DNA of 64,000 nucleotides from Acholoe squamosa (taxonomy: Eukaryota > Annelida > Polychaeta > Phyllodocida > Polynoidae): contig OX439036.1 in the NCBI GenBank assembly GCA_949317995.1, positions 4,085,207 to 4,149,206 on the forward strand, written 5' to 3'. Below the pieces are notes generated by a model. It worked only from the letters and a program-made list of their open reading frames with translations, was not told where the DNA came from and did not search any database. The position numbers and the translations under genes were made by a program. Numbering within the stretch: position 1 is the first letter of the stretch; every line of letters starts with the position of its first letter. Shown here one piece after another: positions 26,131 through 36,600 of this stretch.

Positions 26131-26362
26131 GTCCTACACTGAAATAAATATCATTAAAACGACAGCGGAATCCATCTCCCAAAATTGCCTGAGACATGTT
26201 AATATTTTCATAGAGATTCCTTGTATCACTGTACTGCCACCTGGGGCGTCCTGTAAGAACTACACTGGGTCACCGGAACACAATTATGGTAGTTCACTCG
26301 TCAGTTTTACGAGGATCCCTGTTAGATTCAACGGTGATTGTAACGTTTTACAGTGTACACTG
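26131..26362 (+). mobile_element. MITE, CACTGTAAAAA family, copy 2
   Basis: It runs from ACACTGAAATAAATAT to CGTTTTACAGTGTA. It shares ATTCCTTGTATCACTGTACT and CTGCCACCTGGGGC with the other members. A (CA)n microsatellite follows at about 26,403-26,452. Confidence 0.75.
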
Positions 26363-26400
26363 GGGAAAGGAGGGGGTGGGATTGCTCCAGTGCTGAGGGG

Positions 26401-26438
<38 letters not shown>

Positions 26439-26578
26439 CACACACGCACACATGGTGTTACTGGTGTCAATATCCTAGCTATGAATATTATCTCTGTGAT
26501 TTATGACAGCCTGGTTGGCCTTGACATATGTTGTGTACCACTCCTCCCCCTGCCTGATGCACTAAATACCCAACTTTC

Positions 26579-26800
26579 AACCCTTTGTGCATCATGTAGT
26601 TACGCATTAATGAAGCCCACACGAGTAACTCACCAGGGCTACATTCATGTATCATACCAATGCTACTGGGTTATTACGATCCCAGAGAGTCGGCATGATT
26701 CACCAATAAAGTGCTGGCGAGCAGTCTTGCCGGCACTTCATTGGTGAATCATGACAATATAATAGGCATGGTGCACTCCTTCATCAGCGGCCCTAAAGGT
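26579..26800. mobile_element. TTAA MITE family copy
   Basis: It has the family words TCGGCATGATTCACCAATAA, AAGTGCTGGCGAGCAGTCTT and the terminal TCATCAGCGGCCCTAAAGG. The left end is rearranged (CCCTTTGTGCATCATG). Confidence 0.7.
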
Positions 26801-26984
26801 AATGGTTATTCACTTTTATACCACGATTTCGGAACTTCCGGTGGGTTTATATGCAGTTTAGCCGTGCATTATTCTGCATATACCACCCATGTGCTTTTTT
26901 GAAATTTTTGGTATATACTTTTTCGGGGTCACGTTGGACTTAAAATAATTTTGGAGACGCGGGCGGACATAGAAATTTAGCCTC

Positions 26985-27085
26985 GCCATTGTTTCAATGT
27001 GAAAAATCGTCCCAACTCGTACGAGGATCGAACCCCGGCCGCAGTGGTGGTAGGCGAAGGCCTTAGCCATAGCGCCACACTGAAC
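26985..27085 (-). mobile_element. tRNA-derived SINE head (pol III A/B boxes)
   Basis: On the minus strand, GTGGCGCTATGGCTAAGGC (A-box-like) is followed about 40 bases later by GGTTCGATCC (27,025-27,034), a good internal B-box. The sequence between does not close a full cloverleaf, and there is no aminoacyl stem with CCA-compatible end, so this is a SINE head or tRNA relic and not a working tRNA gene. Confidence 0.6.
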
Positions 27086-27177
27086 GGTGATGAAACACAT
27101 TGCGAAAATAAATAAATTCTAACCTGAGGTCCTAGTGGTACTTTTCCATTCAGTTTTCGTCTTGAATCCAACCTTTT

Positions 27178-27531
27178 CATGTTATAATATCGAAATCCCA
27201 AGAAGTTTTCGATCCATAGACGAGGAATGCGTGCTAATTGTCTCCATTTTCTTCGATATAAATAAGAATCCATTGATTTTCCCGTGGCCGCTCTGCGCGA
27301 AGCCATTGTTTCGGCGTCTTTCTTGTACGACGAGCAGTTGACCTATATCTACATCCGGGCCACTGACACACTTTCGCCGGACAAGGAGGCGGGTGGGAAT
27401 GGCCGGACCGCGACTCGCGTACTTTGGGAAAATCAATGGATTCTTATTTATATTGAAGAAAATGGAGAAAATTAGCACGCATTCCTCGTCTATGGATCAA
27501 ATACTTCTTGGGATTTTAATATTATAACATG
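27178..27531. mobile_element. Fold-back element, 106-bp near-identical arms
   Basis: The left arm (27,178-27,283) and right arm (27,426-27,531) are reverse complements with only a few mismatches; both hold GACGAGGAATGCGTGCTAAT. Weaker complementarity extends outward to about 27,137 and 27,577. The 142-bp centre is GC- and CpG-rich (for example near 27,360-27,415). High arm identity implies recent insertion or ongoing gene conversion. Confidence 0.88.
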
Positions 27532-27732
27532 TCATGGCTGGATTCCATACGAAAAGTGAGTGTAAACACGGCGGTACCTCTCCCGGCCAGAACAAAAACA
27601 ATGGCTACGCGCAGAGCGGACACGGGCCGTATCGCTTGCACTTACAAAATATCTTCTCCTGGCTGTATTCTGTGGAAATCAGGTAAGAAATTGATACAAA
27701 ATGGAGGAAATGGTGGTATAAACCTATTAGGT

Positions 27733-27836
27733 GATGCATATCGGGGCCCCACGGGCTGTATATGCTGTATATACCCTCGCCGCTCCGCGGCTCAGGTATA
27801 TACAGCATATACAGCCCTAGGGCCCCGATATGCATC
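27733..27836. repeat. Near-perfect 104-bp hairpin
   Basis: GATGCATATCGGGGCCC on the left pairs with GGGCCCCGATATGCATC on the right; inside, GGGCTGTATATGCTGTATAT pairs with ATATACAGCATATACAGCCC. The loop is the CGCCGCTCCGCGGC centre. Complementarity reaches outward to about 27,729-27,840 with one mismatch. It could be a tiny MITE or a structured RNA; no promoter for a small RNA is evident. Confidence 0.85.
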
Positions 27837-27840
27837 ATCT

Positions 27841-29689
27841 ATTAGCTTAATAAATACTCAAGTCTGCTTAAAGTGTTCCCTCACTGGCTGGCCCACTAGA
27901 TCTCTACCCTGTTACCTGTCTCCATTCCTCTGTCTGCCTGTCTGTCTGTCCCTCTCTGTCTCTGTCTGTCTCTGTGTCTCTCTGCGTTCCTCTCTCTCTC
28001 AACCCTGTCTCTGCCCATGTCTCTCTGTCTTTCTCTGTCTGTCTGCCTGCCCCATGCTGTCTCTTTCTCTCTCTTTCTCTCTCTTTCTCTCTCTTTCTCT
28101 CTCTTTCTCTCTCTCTCTTTCTCTCTCTCTCCCTCTCTCTCTCTGCCTTCTTCCCTCACTCCCTCACTACTTCCATGTCTCTACTCGACTCAGTCCAAAT
28201 TTCTCCCTCTCTTATTCCTGACCTCCCCCGGCATGGAGGGTTCCCCTTACGATACCACCCTGGATAGTGTTGGGTGTATTCCTGGAGTTGGCCCCTTCTA
28301 TCTGACTACATCACCAATTGGGCCTCTCCAGCACCTCTCAGTGAGATGGGTCCAACTACACTGGGACTCAGTCCACTCACTCCAACTGTCCTACACAGGC
28401 TTACCACAAAATAAAGGTAGGGGTCCTGTTGGTATGTAGGCTTTAAGCTGCAGTGGTAGATTCAGGAGGGGGCACAGGGATGTGTTGGCCCCTTCTATCT
28501 CACTACATCACCTGTCTCCGGCAGCTCTCAGTGGGATATGTCCAAGTAGACTGGGACTCAGTCCACTCCCTCAAACTGTCCTACCCTGGGCCATCAGCCT
28601 TGCAAGGTTGGGGTCCTATTTGTATCTAGACTGAGTTCTTTCCCTATCCAATATTCATCCAGATCTAGAGACACCGATCATTCATATGGAGGGAAAATGG
28701 GCATCATGTGATCCTTATGGGTGCATGCATTTAGCAACTTAACATTGAATCAACATCACTATCAACCTTGATCAGCAAATGTAATTCAAAGTCATGTGAC
28801 CGCATCATTGGGGGAATAGTTTCGCTTATACCTGCATTTGTGTATTACTTGCTTAATTCATTTACAGGAATGCTCTAAGACTTCAATGCTGCATCAAGTG
28901 AGAAAGTAGCCTCTATAACTGGCTGTCTGGGGACAGCCACTGATCACTCCATAGGGATTTATGGAGTGAAATAGTGGCTCACATATAAGTAAAGGGGTTT
29001 TGAAAATTATTTGACTGCATTCGATTGTTCAAGATATGCCAAATGGGGCTCACACCAAATTAGAAGGTGAGCACCTTGCCATAGATCTATTTGATACCAG
29101 TGATTTTGTATGTTTGCTCACCTATTTTAAGTTCCAAAAACCCTGACTACCACTTAGCACTCTCAAGTTCCAAGCAGTTTATGTAATTGATAACTAGGGA
29201 AAATGAATTATATTAGATACTTGACATAAGATATTATACTATGGAAAGGTAGGAGGAAAGACATTGGCACGGAAAGGGATTGAAAATACAGACGTCTTTA
29301 CTATGGCTACTCCATGTTTTACCATTGAGTGATCTCAGTCTCAATTTGCCAATTTTGAGACGATATTCAGTCTAGTGGGAAAGTATCTACCGGGACAGAC
29401 ATCACGCTTGAATATAGCATTGGCGAGTTACTCACCAGGGCTGCATTTATGCATCATGATGGTCAATGTACAAAATGCACTCCTGTATCACTGGCCCTCA
29501 AGATGTTAAACATCCAACAGTAATTGCATGTGCACTTGAATCCATACCATCAGGAGAAATGGTCACTGGACTAACCAGTTCTTTCCACCACCAAGCAGCA
29601 TCATCCTGTCATTTGAATCCATCCCTATACCATTCATCCCACCACCCAATAGAGCTGTAGTAGTTCGTCCTGGTGCCGGTGGTGGCGCT
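27841..29689. other. Non-coding; CT-rich tract and a 150-bp tandem duplicate
   Basis: 27,925-28,145 is a long TCTG/TCTC-rich tract; open frames there are low-complexity artefacts. 28,287-28,440 and 28,487-28,631 are diverged copies of each other, sharing GGCCCCTTCTATCT and CTGGGACTCAGTCCACTC. A TTAA MITE fragment lies at 29,420-29,508. Confidence 0.5.
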
Positions 29690-29699
29690 GGGGGGTGTC

Positions 29700-29760
29700 G
29701 GCAGTCCTTAAGTAGAGAGGCGGGGCTGGGTGGGCCTTAGTCAGTTGAGTGGAGACCACC
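29700..29760 (+). promoter_or_regulatory. Putative promoter of host gene (GC box + Inr)
   Basis: GAGGCGGGGCTGGG (29,717-29,730) is a GC box. TCAGTT at 29,741-29,746 matches the metazoan initiator, and a weak TATA-like TTAAGTA lies about 30-35 bases before it. GC- and CpG-richness rises locally. About 1.7 kb downstream is the signal-peptide exon on the same strand. Start mapping is inferred from motifs only. Confidence 0.4.
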
Positions 29761-31485
29761 GCGCAGAGGGTGTCGGGAAATACACGACTTCACTCTCACA
29801 GCCGTGTCTGGGATCAGAGCCACCAGGACGGCACCAGCGTAAACACAGCACCAGCGGAGTGTACGCATGTGGGACACCAGCGGCACACGGGGACGCAGCT
29901 ATCACCAGTGATTATACTTCCTGGGATGCTTTGAAGCAGATCTCAGCAGTAGTTACGCCTTAAAGAACTAAAACTCACTCTATTGACTATTGGCAGTTTT
30001 CGCCTTTTACACTAAGTGACTGGGAGAGACTACTTACGTGTGGTCTTCCACTATTGAGTTGCTCTTATCGGCAGAGTAGACATGCTGACTCTTTATTGGA
30101 TATAGACGTTCAGGAGTAGTGGACTGTCCTACCTAAAGAGTGTCTGGGTCGTGTTGAGCAGTTTCTGAGCAGCTCAAATCCTCAGTGTAGAGTAGCTTAT
30201 TACATACATATGGCAGTCAAAAGGTAGGTCTACTACCACTTTCCATTAACTCAACTTCTCCAACGGTGAGTTGTTATTGGATAGATATTGACCACCGACT
30301 TAAATTAGACAGTTAGACAGCTGTTGACCCAGAGTAAAAGCTAAAGGCTACGATAAGCTTAATCTGGACAGATACAAACAGCTACAAGGCTACCACTAAC
30401 CCTGACAGGCCCCACTTTCATATACTACTCACATGTTCCTTTAATCAGGGTAGGAGGTGTGTTTGGCAGTTAAAGGAGCAGCTCAGTGTCTATAAGTATC
30501 ACCATACACCACACGGACTGCCCCATCCTGGTGGATACCACACCAGGGCCTCACCTGCCAACCTGTCAGACCTAATTTATACCCTACATACCTCTGGGGT
30601 CGTGGCACCATCCACACGGCTATACCTCCACAGTATAGCACTCCCTGTGTAGACTTATGGTGGATAGTGGTCCCACTACTACCTCCAGAGACCTCCCCTC
30701 TGTCAGTGTCTGTGAGTTGGAAGTACAGGTGTCTGAGTTACTGCAGTAGGGGACGACTTGAGCAGCTCACGGGCGGCAGGAGCACGTCAGGAACTACTCA
30801 CATGACCGGGACTGGGGGATAAAGGGGTGTGTGACTAACCGAACCTGAAGGAGGTACCTGAGCTGAACCAGAAGTGTGAGAGTTACCGAGGGAAGCAGCT
30901 CAGGAGCCCCAGGAGAGACACTGTGTATTCACTGTGAGGTATAAAGGTGTTTGACTAAGTGAAACTACTTTACTTGAGCCCCAACTGTGTGAGTTACTGA
31001 AGGGAGCAGCTCACAAGGACCTCACTGGACCAGAACAGATACCACTCACAGGGCCACTATACATACTCTGGAGGCAATACAAGGTGTGTAACTAAGTGAA
31101 GCTATAGCAGGTACCTGGCTTCAACTAAAGGTGTGTGAGTTACTGAGGGGACCGTCAGTTGCTGCCCTAAAAGGACAGAAAGGTGTTGAAGTGTGATAGA
31201 AAGGTGTTGAACTCACTGCAGGTACCAACTGCTAGTTGTTAATTACTGACTCTGGCAGTACAATTGTATCTTCACTGAGACTATTTAAGTGAAATCTGAC
31301 TGACACTGGGAAATTCAGTAGCAGCTCACTTCCCTGAAGTGAGGAATACAGGACAGGCAGCTTAGTTACACTAGAGCTATCCAACAGAGCTGCTCAGTGC
31401 TTAAAGCTCACTCAGTCAGTCACAGAGTTGATCCAGGAGGGACTTCTACCCCTAGTAGAGACCGTTACAGCAGACAGCGGGAGTT
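29743..31485 (+). other. 5' leader region with diverged internal repeats
   Basis: GAGTTACTGAGGGAGCAGCTC-type words recur at least six times between 30,160 and 31,545, often with GTGTGTGACTAA some 40-80 bases upstream (30,827, 30,946, 31,083), so the leader grew by tandem duplication. A good donor, AAAAG|GTAGGT, is at 30,217-30,218, and an acceptor, CTTCTACCCCTAG|T, at 31,455-31,456. The mature leader may therefore be two exons with an intron removing most repeats. A related repeat word recurs near 57,035-57,075. Confidence 0.4.
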
Positions 31486-31645
31486 ATGGCTGCCATGTTT
31501 CTACCACAGAGGAACAGCTCACAAGGCGGTATGAGTCTAGAGGGAGCAGCTCAGTGTGAGGGTAACAGAATTGGACACCTACTGAGGACAATACTACTGA
31601 CTGCTTTGGTACTTCTCTGTTATGTGCCTCCAAGTAATGGCTATG
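31486..31645 (+). CDS. Signal-peptide exon of inferred host secreted/membrane protein
   Basis: ATG at 31,486 has G at -3 and at +4. It opens 53 codons: a polar N-terminal stretch, then a hydrophobic core (LLRTILLTALVLLCYV) and a small-residue PPSNG segment typical of signal peptidase sites, before the sequence stops coding at G|GTAAGT (donor at 31,646). The intron is phase 1, as is usual after signal-peptide exons of extracellular mosaic proteins. Met16 could also start translation and would give a shorter n-region. The next + strand exons with matching phase are proposed at 51,849 and beyond. The retroelement at 33.2-45.5 kb would then lie in this first intron. The protein family is not identified from this exon. 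Confidence 0.55.
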
Positions 31646-33235
31646 GTAAGTGATTTTCTGTCCTACTATGTTGTTATTCAAGGGGTCTGTTACTCCAATA
31701 GTTACTAGTATGAAACTTGTGTTAATGCAACTTTTAGAAAATTTGTGAGTAGCAGGCAAGCAGGAATCTAGGGTGTTGCACAGACAAAGTTGCTTTAATG
31801 CAATTGCACAAACTGGCGTTAACGCAACTATGAGACTAGAGACAGAGTATAGTGAGTAATAATAGGGGTAATCACCAGAAATTTGCAAAGATGTGAGTGT
31901 GGTACAAAGTTGCATTAATGCAAGTCCAGGATTCATGTAAGTAGTACTAGAAATTGATGGTATGAATCAGGCAATAAGTCCCATACTAGCAAGTTCAGTG
32001 CCTACTTTCCCATTTCGTACTTGCAAGTTGTGCATACTCCCCAGAAAATCTAGGACACCTACCTGAGCTGTCCTAAATCTAAAAGAAGTAAGTACGGTAC
32101 TTACAGCTTTTTCATACTTGCTGAAACACAACAAGCCTGCTTACCACTAGTAACTATTGGAGTAACACACCTCAGGAAAATCTCTACTCTTTTTACTGTA
32201 ATAGCTGCAAGAAGATACAGCGCAGATATGGTACCATCATACCGCTCGTATAAGGTGACCCAGCATATAAGATGCACTCTGATTTGAAAGAAAATATTTG
32301 GCCAAAACTTTAACCCTTTAAGGGCTGCTGATGCTTTAAGGCATCATGCCCATTGGTCGGCATGATGCACCAATGAAGTGCTGGCGAGTCTGCTTGCCAG
32401 CACTTCATTGGTGCATCATGCCGAACCTCCGGGAGTATATGTATCGATCCCGTAGGGTCGGCATGACGCTCCAATGATTTGCTGGCGAGAAGTCCTACTA
32501 GCACTTCATTGGTGCATCACGATGACCAATTGGCATGATGCACTCCTGCATCAGCGGCCTTCAAAGGGTCAAGGTGCACATAGGGGTTGATTTTGGCCAA
32601 TTTAGTACTAATCTAATGTAATTTTACCCCGTCTTTTGTTCTATAAGTATTACAAGATGCAGTAGGCCTGAAATTCATGTATAAGCTGCGCTCTATACGC
32701 AAAGTACTACGGTAGTTCATAGAAGAAACAATTTTTTTTCAGGTAACCCCACCTTACTCATGTAAACAATTCAAATAATTCCCATCAAGTACAGCCCCCC
32801 TTACTTTTATCCATCTTTGTTCTATAGAGATGTTATAAAGGCACCTTCTGAGTGCACCCTAAATACGATGTGTGTTCAAAGTGAATTAGTAAATCCACTT
32901 TAAAAGGCACTCAAATAGGCACTTTACATTAACAGGGGCCTTTTCTGGATTTGTTTCTAACAGGGTAGGCACATTTTGTCACAGAATGCTGCGTCCTCAA
33001 AGTGTTATTTTTGTTGACCTTTTAAGAAGGTGTTAAAATACGTATGCCCTTTGTAAAGATGCGCTTCTGCACAGATGTTCTTTATTGCTCAGACAGTGCA
33101 GCATTTCACACCTTGTTTGTTATTGTCAGGCATAAAACCCTTCTAAAGGGCTCATTCACATATAACAGACTGCAGCTTTTAAAATACCTAATGCCCCTTA
33201 CATACAATGTAAACTCTATAGGGACTGAAGAGTAC
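31646..33235 (+). other. Inferred intron 1, part before the retroelement
   Basis: It starts with the donor at 31,646. It contains a complete TTAA MITE (32,314-32,568) and otherwise no gene-like frame. The 150-codon minus-strand frame at 31,484-31,936 is the shadow of the signal-peptide exon. Words resembling the GGCGCACC/CATATAAG repeat near 63,000 appear at 32,245-32,285. Confidence 0.5.
32314..32568. mobile_element. TTAA MITE family, best complete copy
   Basis: It starts CCCTTTAAGGGCTGCTGATG after TTAA (32,310-32,313) and ends TGCATCAGCGGCCTTCAAAGG(G), followed by TCAA, a one-base variant of TTAA. The terminal repeats are about 22 bp. Inside is CACCAATGAAGTGCTGGCGA facing TTGCCAGCACTTCATTGGTG. 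It is a good reference copy for the family. Confidence 0.85.
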
Positions 33236-33621
33236 TGTCATATGAGAAATATCATAAGACTAGTGGTATATAGTGTAATTATCTCAAGGCTCTTATAAAT
33301 AGTGTTATTTCCAGTTGTCACTGGTTTATTCAGCTTTAGGCAACATGTAAGAAATATCAATCATACAGTAGTTAGTATGTAGGTAGTTTGCACATACAGT
33401 AAACATACAGTAATTTATAAAGTACAATGTTCAGTTCCACTCCACCTGTGAGGTATTAATAATACAATGTCCAGCATACTTCTAGGTGGGTTCCCACACC
33501 TAGCTCCTGACCTGCTGCTTAGAGGAATAATGTAATAATGAGTAACTTTACCCTCTGGTGGAAGTCTTGAAGAAGATAGCCTCTGGCCACTAATGGTAGG
33601 AAACCAATGCCTGTCTAGCAT
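33236..33621 (-). repeat. Left LTR-like terminal repeat, inverted orientation (386 bp)
   Basis: This is the exact reverse complement, as far as I can read, of 45,121-45,506. Read on the minus strand it runs TGCTAG...GACA, with TATAAA at 33,414-33,419 and AATAAA at 33,325-33,330: an LTR U3-R-U5 order pointing left, away from pol. A normal 5' LTR would point right. Its inner edge joins pol directly. No primer binding site (TGG...) follows its minus-strand end. The 68-codon frame it shares with the other arm is incidental. Confidence 0.9.
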
Positions 33622-36600
33622 ATGTCACAGTGCCGATGGGCCAGTGCACTGTGACACCCCAAATACAAACAATCAATCAGGATCAACAAAGATCCAACCA
33701 GAGACAATTGCTAGTGCCAATCTACCATCTAACAGACAGAGACGTCCATCAGTGATACACATCACCCCACCAGATTCATCATCAAAGGATACAGGTGAGA
33801 GTACCAAGCTTTCTATTGTACTTCTTCAAAATGGCTGTATCAATGCAAATCTATATGATGTTTCGGATGTACAATGTTTGGTTGATACAGGTGCTACTAT
33901 CACCTGTGTCAGACAATCATTCCTCATGGATCTCCAAAAGAGATTCCATATCCAACTGAGGAAATCTAAAATCAACATCCACTTGGCAGATGGATCGGTG
34001 TGTCATGTTAGACATTCAGCTATGCTGAACTTTAGAATCCAAGGTGTCAGATTCCAATACCAATTTGCTGTAATACCCAACCTCACACAGCCCATTGTAC
34101 TCGGCACAGATTTCTTAAGCACTACAAAATCTCAAATTGAATTTAATGTTGATCCTGAACAAATTCTCAAACCCATTAGGGCAGTGAGGGATTTTACCAT
34201 CCCTCCATTCTCTGAACTTGCAGTATTGGGTAAGGTCACATCTACTCAATCACTGCAAGGCAAAACTGGAGTAGTAGATAACCTCCAAAGAAACAACAAT
34301 GCCCCATATCTAGTTCAAAGGGCAGCAGTAACCCCCAGGGAAAGTAACAAACATCCCCTAGTGTTACTCAACACCAGCAGGCGCCCACATAAAATCAAAA
34401 AGGGTGCCATCATAGCTCTATTTCAGGAAGTCAAGGAATCTGATTTAGAAAAACCTCAACAGGTGTCAGACACTACCCCACACACTGATCAATCCATCTC
34501 AGCCATACGGCCTGAGGACGTAACTCAATTCAGTGACACAGACTCAGACTGTGAGTCCACATATGCCGACCCTGAACCCAACTCAATCAGACTCTCTGAA
34601 ATAGCTGCTATACATAGTGAGGCACATGACCTCGAGCCAGAATTGGAAGAGAATGTTCCACCAAAATCTGTGCTCACATCCAAAGATCAGCATGTTAGAT
34701 TAAAATCACTGCTGACCAAGTATGATGATGTATTTGTAGGAAAAGATGGAGACATTGGTGCCACACACCTGTATACACACTCAATACATGTAAAACCTGA
34801 GGCAGTACCATGTCATTTCCTACCATATAGACAAACACCAGAAAAACAGGCCGCAATAGGGGAAGAGTGTGAAAGGCTAGTGCAACAGGGCATTCTAAGA
34901 GAATGTGCTGAGGGCCCCTGGGCCTCCAGATCCTTTTTAGTACAAAAATCATCGGGAGGCCATCGGCTCGTCACAGATTTTCGTTATTTGAACCAGAACA
35001 CGATAAATCAAGCCTTATCTACACCCCGAGCCGATGACACTCTAGACATGATAGGGTCACTCAGACCAAGAGTATTCAGTAAGCTAGATGCCCAACAGGG
35101 ATTTTTTCAAATTCCTATAAGACAGGAGGACCAGCATAAAACCGCATTCATAGCAAATGACAAAAAATATGTCTATGAAAGGATGCCGATGGGTTTAGCG
35201 ACGGCACCGGCGGGATTCTGCCATCTAGTCACATTAATTCTGAACAAACTCAAATACAAATGTGCCCTACCATACCTAGATGACATATTGGTATTATCAC
35301 CATCAATCGAACAACACTTCCATGACCTGGAAGATGTGTTCAACAGCCTAAGAGTTGGTAAACTCAAACTGAAGAAATCAAAATGTGAATACTTCATAGA
35401 CAGAATAGACTTCTTGGGAATGAGAGTCACGCCCATGGGACTGCAACCATCTCCCACAAAGGTGGAGTCAATCAAAACCTTCCCAACACCAAAATCAGTC
35501 GAAAATGTCAGATCCTTCACAGGCCTATGCCAATACTTCAAAAAGTTTATCAAAGGTTATGCCCAAATTGCTAGACCATTATATGATCTACAGACACATC
35601 TCAAAGCATTTGTCTGGACAGAAGAGGCAGATAATGCTTTCAAAACATTAAAGCATGCCCTCTGTACCAATGCTCTTCTCAGATATCCAAACTATGAGAA
35701 AGAGTTCAGTTTGGCAACTGATGCTTCCAATGTGAGTTTAGGAGCTGTACTCTCACAGAGAGATAATGAAGGAGTGCTCAGACCAGTAGCCTTTGCAGGT
35801 AGAACCCTCTCAAAACATGAGAGAAATTACAATACCACAGAGAGAGAACTACTGGGAGTAGTGTATGGAGTATTACACTTCAGACACTTTCTAGAGACTA
35901 GACACTTCCAATTATACACAGACCATGCAGCCCTAATCCCACTACTAACCAATACAGGACTCACACATAGATGGGCCAGATGGGCTCTAGACATACAACA
36001 ATTTTCATTCACCATCCAACATGTGAAAGGTGATAATAACACACCACCAGATGCTATGTCTAGAAGAGAATACCCAGATTCTGGACCCATGACTAACCCT
36101 CCACCCCCACCAAGGAGAGTTAGAGCAGCCAGTAGAACCAAGTTTGCAAAAGTAACAAAGAAAGTACCATTCAAAAGGGATGATCCACCCAACACCATTG
36201 AAAGGCCAGAGACACCCATTAGGGGTATCTTGAAGCAATCTACACACTATGTGTTTTGCCACTGTGAGAGAGAATACTCACAACTCTTTCCAGATAATGA
36301 CTTCGAGCCTATTGAATTCTCATCACTCAATCAGATAGTGAAGGTAACTCCTAAGGAGCCACCCTTCACCCCACCTGACTCAGATGATGAAGATCCAGAA
36401 GACACAATATATGCTATTACTCAAGCAACTTCTAAATCAGTCAGATTCTTTGAACCAATGCAGGGAGAGGAAACATCAAACCATTTGTGTCCTATGACCA
36501 CACGCTCAAAGACTAGAGAAATGATTCAGGAGGGCACACCAAAACCCCCCACACAATCACAAACTATTCTAAATGAGAAAAAGGTCACAGGAAACAAACC

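Noticed and set aside
26985-27085. Functional tRNA gene
   Set aside because: Good B-box but no complete cloverleaf or acceptor stem.
27529-28439. Long Ser/Leu-rich frames (230 and 140 codons)
   Set aside because: They translate a TCTC/TCTG microsatellite and cross the hairpin element; no coding signature.
33415-33621. 68-codon frame present twice (also 45,121-45,327) as a conserved gene
   Set aside because: Identity comes from the inverted LTR-like arms themselves; the frame overlaps TATA and has no domain.
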